This document shows, piece by piece, positions 24,505 through 30,419 of a DNA stretch of 30,419 nt. The stretch covers positions 1 through 30,419 of the forward strand of contig DJRC01000005.1 in NCBI GenBank assembly GCA_002437735.1. The letters run 5' to 3'. The stretch comes from Oscillospiraceae bacterium UBA6370. Its GTDB lineage: Bacteria; Bacillota; Clostridia; Oscillospirales; Oscillospiraceae. The translations under genes and the position numbers were made by a program. The notes beneath the pieces are model-generated. The model was not told the DNA's origin and did not search any database. It worked only from the letters and a program-made list of their open reading frames with translations. The first letter of the stretch is position 1. Every line of letters begins with the position of its first letter.

Positions 24505-24747
24505 TTATTTGATCTCCTGCTCCAAGGCGTCAAATTCCGGCGTGGAAAAGAACTCGGACAGTGTGATTTCAAGACCATCACAGAGCTTCTTGATGGTCAC
24601 AATACCCGGATTTTTGCTCTCGTCATTGAGAATGCTCTTGATGGTTGCCTGCGGAACGGCAGACAGATTGGCCAAACCGTTTGGCGTGATCTTCCGTGCG
24701 GCACATAGCTGACGAATGCGGAAAGCGACGGCCTCTCTGGTATCCAT
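24505..24747 (-). CDS. XRE-family repressor of the mobile segment
   Basis: An 80-aa Cro/C1-type helix-turn-helix regulator. It begins MDTREAVAFRIRQLCAAR, with the recognition region NGLANLSAVPQATIKSILN and a tail SEFFSTPEFDALEQEIK typical of small element-borne repressors. The ATG at 24747 is correct because GGGGAGG lies 7-8 nt upstream; an in-frame start nine codons earlier has no site. TAGTGA/TCACTA palindromes overlap its own start and the promoter of the divergent resolvase pseudogene, so it probably represses itself and that gene. Confidence 0.88.
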   Translation of the reverse strand: MDTREAVAFRIRQLCAARKITPNGLANLSAVPQATIKSILNDESKNPGIVTIKKLCDGLEITLSEFFSTPEFDALEQEIK

Positions 24748-24819
24748 AGTGAACCTCCCCGGGCGATTTATCACTATGGTATAAGATTTGAAAAAAAGTT
24801 ATTAGTGATACTTCACTAA
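24744..24819. promoter_or_regulatory. Pair of TAGTGA/TCACTA operators
   Basis: CCATAGTGA (24744-24752) pairs with TCACTATGG (24771-24779). A second palindrome, TTAGTGA-TACT-TCACTAA, is at 24802-24819. Four copies of the same hexamer within 76 nt, between divergent genes, point to binding sites of the adjacent XRE protein. The second site overlaps the putative -35 box of the rightward promoter. Confidence 0.65.
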
Positions 24820-24840
24820 CACTGAAATTTGTGCTATAGT
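24812..24840 (+). promoter_or_regulatory. Putative promoter reading toward the resolvase pseudogene
   Basis: TTCACT, 17 nt, TATAGT, the -35 lying inside the TTAGTGA palindrome, so repressor binding would block it. Confidence 0.5.
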
Positions 24841-24875
24841 AATAATATACCCCTATATCGTGCGAATGATCAACA

Positions 24876-24918
24876 GCTGCCTCCCAATTTATCCCACCGA
24901 ATAAATTGGGAGGTCAGC
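24876..24918 (+). promoter_or_regulatory. Hairpin sequestering the resolvase ribosome site
   Basis: CCTCCCAATTTAT (24880-24892) is perfectly complementary to ATAAATTGGGAGG (24901-24913), and the stem extends with GCTG/CAGC across one mismatch. The 3' arm contains the GGGAGG ribosome site of the gene starting at 24921. Folding would hide it, a known device for limiting transposase or resolvase expression, especially from read-through transcripts. Confidence 0.6.
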
Positions 24919-24920
24919 AC

Positions 24921-25325
24921 ATGGAATATGGCTACGCAAGAGTTCCCACAAGAGAACAAAACGATGGGCGCCAGCTCATCGCCCAGCGGGAGTTCGGGCT
25001 GAACGACGGCCAGATCATTCTGGATAAGCAGTCTAGCAAGGACTTTGACCGGCGCGGCTACAAGCGGCTGCTACGGAAGCTGAAAGACGGCGATACCATT
25101 GTCGTCAAGAGCATCGACCGCCTCGGGTGAAAATATAAAAAGATTCTGGAGCAGTGGCGCATCATCACCAAGGAGAAGGGTACGGCCATCGTCGTGCTGG
25201 ATATGCCGCTGCTCGACACGCGGCGCAACCGCGACCTAACCGGCACGCTGATCGCAGACATCGTGCTCCAGCTTCTGTGCTATGTGGCGTAGACAGAGCG
25301 TGAATTCATCCGCCAGTGGCAGACC
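24921..25325 (+). pseudogene. Dead serine resolvase (small resolvase/invertase family)
   Basis: The frame MEYGYARV-TREQNDGRQ, then KSIDRLG, TAIVVLDMPLLDTR and DIVLQLLCYVA.TEREFIRQ follows a small serine resolvase from its start to about residue 135. It is inactivated three ways: the catalytic serine is Pro9 (CCC at 24945), TGA at 25128 replaces the residue after DRLG, and TAG at 25290 replaces the usual Gln before TEREF. Similarity stops near 25325, so the helix-turn-helix end is missing. A good ribosome site (GGGAGG) and promoter remain. It is an old transposon remnant. Confidence 0.85.
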
Positions 25326-25609
25326 GAGAATTGCAAATTACACACAGCACATTTTTGCACTGGGTACACGGCAATGTGTGTTAAGAAACCGTTAAACGCG
25401 AGAATTGTCGGATAAAAAAGTAGACCGTTTTGGCGCTCCCCTATTGATATTTTTGGCGAAACATGATATTGTAAGCTCCTAAAAGAATCGCTTATTGGGT
25501 AATGGTCAACAAAACCTACCTTAATGACCACTGTCCGGCCATAAAGGAACTTGCCGGCTTGAGCACCGAAAGGATGAGCCATCGGCTTGGAAGCAAGGGG
25601 TGAGCACGG
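25326..25609. other. Decayed intergenic DNA of the accessory region
   Basis: A+T-richer sequence without a convincing gene. A 33-codon frame at 25502-25603 (ending MSHRLGSKG) lacks a good ribosome site and is not recognised; its KELAGLSTERMSHRLG stretch looks like part of a helical DNA-binding segment and may be a fragment. Confidence 0.4.
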
Positions 25610-25864
25610 ATGCGAACATCGTTCTATGACTATTGTGTAAAGCAGGACCATGGGGCTATGCTGGCACAGTGGGACACCGCAAAGAACGGCACCCTAACGC
25701 CGGAGACGGTGCTCCATGGCTCCAACCGCCGCGTGTGATGGCACTGCAAAAAGGGCCATGCGTGGCGGGCGGTCGTCAGCGGCCGCACGGGAAGGCAGCG
25801 CTGCGGCTGTCCCATCTGCGCGGGCCGACCGCTGAGCCAATGTAGGGCGATTCTAACAGAATAA
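25610..25864 (+). pseudogene. Interrupted treble-clef zinc-ribbon protein
   Basis: Reads MRTSFYDYCVKQDHGAMLAQWD..., then a TGA at 25736, then WHCKKGHAWRA, RCGCPICAGR, and stops at 25864. HCxxGHxW and CPxC are the marks of the DUF4379-like treble-clef family, in which two Trp normally precede the first Cys; TGA replaces one (TGG to TGA is one base). AAGGGG precedes the ATG. Beyond CAGR the residues no longer look like the family, and the reading frame runs into the intron-like remnant, so the 3' end also seems replaced. Confidence 0.72.
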
Positions 25865-25867
25865 TCG

Positions 25868-25987
25868 GCAAAACCGCCGAAGGGCGGCGACGCACTACGG
25901 AGAGCCAGATGCACCGTGAAAGCGCGTGAGCGCTGCATGATTCTGTGGCGAAACCGCAGCTCTGCGTCCGCAGCGCCGCGGTTTTGC
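25868..25987. repeat. Long-range inverted repeat around the intron-like remnant
   Basis: GCAAAACCGC (25868-25877) is the exact complement of GCGGTTTTGC (25978-25987), and a third related copy, GGCGAAACCGC, lies at 25947-25957. The arms could pair as the base of a structured RNA or act as alternative pairing partners. Confidence 0.45.
25902..25949 (+). other. Group II intron domain V-like remnant
   Basis: CTACGGAGAGCC followed by GATGCACCGTGAAAG, then TGCATGATTCTGTGGCG, follows the usual group II intron domain V layout (GGAGAGCC-G/A-GATGC...GTGAAAG...TGC.CG...GGTTCTGTG). The distal part carries an extra AGCGC-GTGA-GCGC hairpin and the proximal pairing is imperfect, so it would be a degenerate remnant. 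No reverse transcriptase frame is present nearby. The call rests on remembered consensus, not an alignment. Confidence 0.42.
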
Positions 25988-26049
25988 GGAGATATTATTC
26001 CAGCCGCGGAGGAAGAAAAGCAGCTGCGGCCGGGAAAGGAAACAAGAGA

Positions 26050-26817
26050 GTGAAAGACACATTACCGAGAAACAATGAAGCCATGGAGATCGACCTGTTC
26101 AAGCTTTTCATGGCATACCTGCATAAGTGGTGGCTGATCCTGCTGTGTGCGCTGGTCGTTGGCGGAGGGGCGCTCCTCTACACAATGAAGCTCGTCGCGC
26201 CGTTGTACCAGGCCAGCATCACCGTCTACGTCAACAATGTCCGCAGCGGTGAGCGGATCGACTACATCTCCGGCAGTAACCTGCAGGCGTCCCAGCAGTT
26301 AGTCAATACATATTCTAATATCATCCAAAGCGACACCGTGCTCTCCAAGGTCGCGCGGGAAGCCCATGTGGACTACACGCCCGAGGATATGCGCAAGCTC
26401 TTGAGCACAAAGCAGGTGGGGGAGACTGAGCTGTTCAACGTCTACATCACCCATCCCGACCCGGAGGAGGCTGCGTATCTGGCGAATGCCGTGGCGAGCG
26501 TCGCGCCCGCCGAGATCGAGGGCTTCGTCGAGGGCAGCTCCGCCAAGATCATCGACTATGCCAAGGTGCCGGAAAAGCGCAGCTCGCCGAGCTACAGCCG
26601 CAGCGCGATCCTCGGCGCGCTGGTCGGCGGCATCCTCGCCGTTGCCTATGTGACGTTGCGCTGTCTGCTCGATGTTCGCATCAAGGAAGAGGAGGACCTT
26701 GCGGCCCTGTTTGACTACCCCGTGCTGGGTCAGGTCCCGCACTTTGACCAGCCGTCCTCCAGCAAAAAACACGCCTACGCCGCGCCCTATGTGACGGCGG
26801 GCGGAAAGGGGGAATGA
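26050..26817 (+). CDS. Wzz/CpsC-type capsular polysaccharide co-polymerase
   Basis: A 255-aa membrane protein that sets polysaccharide chain length and activates the tyrosine kinase encoded next. TM1 lies at about 27-49 (WWLILLCALVVGGG), the extracytoplasmic Wzz domain holds YQASITVYVNN and QLVNTYSNIIQSD, and TM2 is near 190-212 (ILGALVGGILAVAY). A cytoplasmic tail ends PVLGQVPHFDQ, as in CpsC/YveK/CapA activators. I chose GTG 26050, preceded by GGAAAGGAAAC; ATG 26083 (MEIDLFKLF) is the alternative. The kinase starts 3 nt after its stop. Confidence 0.88.
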   Translation: MKDTLPRNNEAMEIDLFKLFMAYLHKWWLILLCALVVGGGALLYTMKLVAPLYQASITVYVNNVRSGERIDYISGSNLQASQQLVNTYSNIIQSDTVLSKVAREAHVDYTPEDMRKLLSTKQVGETELFNVYITHPDPEEAAYLANAVASVAPAEIEGFVEGSSAKIIDYAKVPEKRSSPSYSRSAILGALVGGILAVAYVTLRCLLDVRIKEEEDLAALFDYPVLGQVPHFDQPSSSKKHAYAAPYVTAGGKGE

Positions 26818-26820
26818 CCG

Positions 26821-27648
26821 GTGGCGCAGAAAGGAAAACGCACCGGCGCCGGCGGAAGCGCCCTAATGGCGGATGAGCGCCGTCACATTCTCTCGCCCGA
26901 CAGCGATTTCTTCATCCGCGAGGCATACAAGACCTTGCGCACGAACGCCATGTTCGCGTTGGCGGGGCAGGAGGGCTGCAAGGTCGTTGTGGTGACCTCC
27001 TCGCTCCAGAGCGAGGGCAAGAGCATCACCGCGCTGAACCTCGCCATCTCCTTTGCAGAGGCGGAGAACCGCGTCCTGCTCATCGACTGCGACCTGCGTC
27101 GCCCGAAGCTTGCGCGGCTGCTGCGTAAAAGCTCCCGCGCGGGACTGAGCAATCTTTTGCTCGACCCTTCGCTGCTCGGCGAGGCCATTCTTCCCAGCGG
27201 TATCGAGCGGCTGGACGTCATCCTCTCCGGCGATATCCCGCCCAACCCCTCTGAGCTGCTTGGCTCGGCGCGCATGAGCGCACTGCTCGCGCAGCTGCGG
27301 GAGCGCTGCGATTATGTGATCCTTGATACCCCGCCGGTCAACATGGTCACCGACGCGGTGGTGCTCGCCCCCAAGGCGGACGGTGTGCTCTTCGTCGTGC
27401 GCGCGGGCCAGTCTGAGCGCGGGCCGGTGTCGCATGCGGTCGAGCAGCTCGAGTACGCGCAGGCAAAGCTTCTCGGCTTCGTCCTCGACGACGTCGCCGG
27501 AGGCGGCGGGAGCTACGGCTACGGCAAATATAAGTATAAGAAGTACGGCAGATACGGCTACGGTCGATATGGTTACGGCTATGGCTACGGCTACAGCAGC
27601 GAACCGAAAGCGCCGGATGGCGCACCGGCGGGGGATGATCCGCCGTGA
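26821..27648 (+). CDS. CpsD/CapB-type tyrosine (BY) kinase
   Basis: A 275-aa cytoplasmic autokinase controlling polysaccharide export. It has the SSLQSEGKSIT Walker A variant (60-70), LLIDCDLRRPKLAR (Walker A', 86-99) and DYVILDTPPV (Walker B, 164-173), with SGDIPPNPSELL between. The C-terminus is exceptionally Tyr-rich: 12 Tyr in residues 232-258, mostly alternating with Gly, with Lys and Arg inserted, the expected autophosphorylation cluster. Translation starts at GTG, with AAAGGGGG upstream. The phosphatase gene overlaps its end by four bases (GTGA). Confidence 0.93.
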   Translation: MAQKGKRTGAGGSALMADERRHILSPDSDFFIREAYKTLRTNAMFALAGQEGCKVVVVTSSLQSEGKSITALNLAISFAEAENRVLLIDCDLRRPKLARLLRKSSRAGLSNLLLDPSLLGEAILPSGIERLDVILSGDIPPNPSELLGSARMSALLAQLRERCDYVILDTPPVNMVTDAVVLAPKADGVLFVVRAGQSERGPVSHAVEQLEYAQAKLLGFVLDDVAGGGGSYGYGKYKYKKYGRYGYGRYGYGYGYGYSSEPKAPDGAPAGDDPP

Positions 27649-28391
27649 CCGATCTGCACACCCACATTCTCCCCGGGATGGACGATGGGGCGAAAGACGT
27701 GGAGACCAGCTTGACCCTCCTCCGTATGGAGGCGGCGCAGGGGGTGGATACCGTCGTTCTCACGCCGCACTTCTACCGGGACCGCGAGGAGCCTTCGCAT
27801 TTCCTTGACCGCCGCGCCAAGGCGGCGAAAACGCTCGCGGACGCCCTCATGGCGCTGCCGGAGGAGGAGCGAAAGACCCTCCCGCGGCTCACGCTGGGCG
27901 CGGAGATCGCGTGGGTGCCGAATCTCGCCGAATGGCCCGAGCTGTCGCAGCTCTGCCTTGGCCCAAGCCGTCACTTTCTGCTGGAGCTTCCGTTCCGACC
28001 GTGGACGGACCAGCTCATCAATCAGCTCTACGAGCTGCCCGGGCGCACGGGACTGACCCCCGTCCTCGCCCACATTGAACGTTATCTCAAAGGCCAGAAG
28101 CCGCAGCATCTGGAAGCGGTGCTCGCCCTCGGTGTGCCGGTGCAGGTCAGCGCGGAGCCGCTGCTCCACTTGACACGGCGCGGCGCGGTGCTCAAGCTCC
28201 TGCGGGAGCGGAAGGCGCAGCTCATCGCCTCCGACGCGCATGACCCTCGCTCGCGTCCGCCGAATCTCGGCGATGCGTACGCGGTCGTCCGGCAAAAGCT
28301 GGGCGGCGGCAAGGCCGATTCTCTTGCTTCGCGAAGCGTGTCGATTCTCTCGCGCTCACCGGAAACGATACCAGATGTCCGGTTCATATAG
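27645..28391 (+). CDS. CpsB/CapC-type PHP tyrosine-protein phosphatase
   Basis: Removes phosphate from the kinase's tyrosine cluster, completing the CpsB-C-D control cycle. The 248-aa PHP-fold protein has metal-binding DLHTHILPGMDDGA, TPHFYRD, LGAEIAW, AHIERY and ASDAHD, the full set for its tri-metal site. It begins at a GTG overlapping the kinase stop, so the two are translationally coupled. No glycosyltransferase follows; the next gene encodes a secreted repeat protein after 30 nt. The usual sugar-assembly genes must be elsewhere or further on. Confidence 0.92.
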   Translation: MTDLHTHILPGMDDGAKDVETSLTLLRMEAAQGVDTVVLTPHFYRDREEPSHFLDRRAKAAKTLADALMALPEEERKTLPRLTLGAEIAWVPNLAEWPELSQLCLGPSRHFLLELPFRPWTDQLINQLYELPGRTGLTPVLAHIERYLKGQKPQHLEAVLALGVPVQVSAEPLLHLTRRGAVLKLLRERKAQLIASDAHDPRSRPPNLGDAYAVVRQKLGGGKADSLASRSVSILSRSPETIPDVRFI

Positions 28392-28421
28392 AAAAATCTA
28401 TTATATTATAGGAGGAAGAGT

Positions 28422-30419
28422 ATGAAACGAATCACAAGCAAGCTCCTGTCTCTGCTGCTCTGTCTGGCCATGCTCATGAGCATGGTCCCCACGGCGTATT
28501 TCCGGCGGCGGCTCTCACGCCACCATCAAGAACTCCACGCTCACCGGCAGCACCGGTACAGAAAGCGGCAAATACTGGGATGCCAACGACCTCTGGGTCG
28601 GCGGCAACGTGTATGTGACTGTTGAGAACTCCATCATCGGCACGGTGTTTGTCAACTCCGCGCCCAGCGCGACCGCGACGAACGGTGTTGTCCACGGTCA
28701 GCTGACCATCACCGGCGAGAACACCAAGATCACCTACCTCTCCGGCGAGGAAGAGGCGGCGGATAAGCTCGACAAGTTCGGCAACAACGGCTCTCTCGTC
28801 AAGATCGACAGCGGCTCGGTCGATACCATCTTCGACATGGGCAGCTACGCCATCTCCGGCGGCACGTTCAAGACCGAGGTCAAGCCCGAGTGGTGCGCTC
28901 CCAACTTTGAGCCGGAAACCAACGAAGACGGTACCTACGGCGTTAAGCACTTCTATGTGGCGCAAATCGGCAATACCCAGTACGAAACGCTTCAGGCAGC
29001 CTTTGACGCGGTTGCGACGAATGGCACCATCATTCTCCTGCACGATGTTACCGTGACCGAAACGCTTAAATTCGACAAGACTTACAACAATACCCCGGTT
29101 GTTCTTGAGATGAAGGGCTACAGCATTATCGGCAATGGCTGCCGTGCGCTCCAGATCGTCAGCGGCAACCTCGAGATCAAGGGCAAGGAAGTCAATGATA
29201 CAGACAGCATCATCACCTCCACCGGCATTGCGATTAACAACTCTGTCATTCGTGTTGGCGGTACGACGGGCACGCAGAGCTTGAGCCTCACGAATGGCGT
29301 GACGGTCAAGACCGGCTGCTCCTACGGCATCGCGGTGTTTGGCGACGGTACGGAAACGCTCAGTGTTGAAAACAGCAAGGTGATCTCCACGGCGGCGGCC
29401 AATAAGGACTATGACGGCTGCGCGATCTCTACGCTGGGCAGCGATACGACGGCGGCCGATATCACCATTAAGGCCGGCGCGCAGATCGAAGCGGAAAACA
29501 CCAACGCGATCTATATGCCCTCCGGCGATCTGACCGTCGAAGACGGTGAGATCACCGGTACGACCGGTATCTATGTCAAGTCCGGCAAGACGACGATCAA
29601 GGGCGGCAAGATCACCGGCAACGGCGCGAAGAAGGAGTACACCTACTACGGCAATGGCGGCATTTCCACCGGCGATGCGCTGGTTATTGAAAGCTGCGAC
29701 TACCCGAACGGAGCGCCTACTGCGACGGTCAATGGCGGTGTCTTTAGCAGCGTCAACGCAGAGCCTATTGGCAGCTATGCGGCCACGGAGACGTCCAAGG
29801 TCACAGGCTTCGTCAGCGGCGGTACTTTCAACAAGGCCGTTGCTGCCGAGTTGCTGAGCAGCAATTATGTCTGCGTGTATAACGCGGAGACGACCCTCTA
29901 TGGCGTTGTTGAAAAGACGAACAGCGGCTGTGTGGCGGTACTCAACGATGTGTACTACACCACGCTGGATGCCGCCATCGCGGCTGCTGCTGACGGCAAC
30001 ACCGTGACGCTCGTGAAGAATGTTGACACACCTGAGACGACTTATGTCATCAGCAAGAGCATTACGGTCGACCTGAATGGCATGACGGTCACCGGCGGTG
30101 GTTACGACGGTGTGTTCCAGATCACCGGCGAGAATGCCGATGTGCACATCAAGAACGGCAAGATCGTTGCCGTGGAGCAGAACAAATACACGATGGCCGT
30201 CTGGGCGTGCGCCGCGGGCTGCAAGGTCACACTTGAGGATCTCGACATCAGTCAGAACATCACCAACACGAGCGACCCGCAGATGGATATGATCTATACC
30301 TCTGCCGGTACGATCATCATCAACAGCGGTGCTTTCGAGAGCGGAACGCCCAAGTGGACGCTCAACTGCTTGGATAAGGCTTACAAGGACGGCACGGCCA
30401 ACATCATCGTCAACGGCGG
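28422..30419 (+). pseudogene. Large secreted beta-helix-type surface protein, frame-shifted after the signal peptide; continues beyond the window
   Basis: ATG 28422 (GGAGGAAG upstream) encodes a standard signal peptide MKRITSKLLSLLLCLAMLMS. Its frame goes wrong near 28498 and stops at 28625. The frame of 28501 onward (SGGGSHATIKNSTLTGS) stays open to the window end, more than 630 codons. It reads as stacked short beta-strands (ITGTTGIYVKSGKTTIKGGKI) like pectate-lyase-type helices. A module is present twice: YETLQAAFDAVATNGTIILL and YTTLDAAIAAAADGNTVTLV. This suggests a surface adhesin. The shifted frame has no start codon of its own (a stop at 28477). The cause may be an ancestral deletion, phase variation or a sequencing error. 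Confidence 0.72.

Noticed and set aside
24921..25864. UGA recoding to explain in-frame stops
   Set aside because: The two TGA codons replace different expected residues and one pseudogene also has a TAG and a lost active site; ordinary decay explains all. Core genes here use TGA as a normal stop.
25868..25950. Possible c-di-GMP-I riboswitch (GGCAAAACC...GACGCA...)
   Set aside because: The 5' part looks similar, but the tetraloop, the GCAAAGC core and a closing GGUUGCC strand are missing, while GGAGAGCC...GTGAAAG fits group II domain V better.
27514..27594. Tandem repeats that could be a CRISPR array
   Set aside because: The repeats are GGC-TAC codons inside the kinase gene, without spacers. 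No CRISPR array was seen in the window.

Overview
The window (about 60% G+C over most of its length) looks like the chromosome of an anaerobic, spore-forming Clostridia species, most likely a gut Oscillospiraceae relative. The basis is Firmicutes-type gene content, strong AGGAGG ribosome binding sites, sigma-A promoters of the TTGNNN-17-TANNNT kind, a SpoVT sporulation domain, and adhesin and capsule-regulator genes. The genus is an inference.

Positions 1-20000 are ordinary core genome. The aspartate-family block has hom and lysC on the minus strand and thrC diverging from them. Next come minus-strand single genes: a UPF0173 metallo-hydrolase, a DUF4349 lipoprotein, a uridine-phosphorylase-like enzyme and an HSL-type esterase. 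A divergent pair follows, a condensation-like acyltransferase and a zinc-ribbon membrane protein. After a tRNA-Leu(CAA) there is an FG-GAP lipoprotein with an OmpR-type two-component system. A tightly packed run then carries a DUF1385 protein, prmC, recA, recX, rimO, pgsA and cysS.

Positions 19870-26040 are an accessory region. They hold hairpin repeats, a divergent small-protein/XRE pair with a palindromic operator, a cysteine hydrolase, and then a clearly foreign, A+T-richer segment. At its left edge a large serine recombinase is fused in frame to residues ~31-178 of the sporulation regulator SpoVT, as expected if a mobile element had integrated inside spoVT. The missing SpoVT N-terminus is not in the window. 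The rest of the segment contains two small element-type ORFs, an XRE repressor with TAGTGA operators, a dead resolvase (catalytic Ser to Pro plus two stops), a broken zinc-ribbon gene and a group II intron domain V-like remnant.

Positions 26050-30419 return to host-like composition. They carry an exopolysaccharide control module (Wzz-like co-polymerase, tyrosine kinase with a 12-Tyr tail, PHP phosphatase) followed by a large secreted beta-helix-like protein. The signal peptide of that protein is out of frame with its body, and the gene runs off the window.

The recombinase-SpoVT fusion is the most promising candidate for something undescribed.
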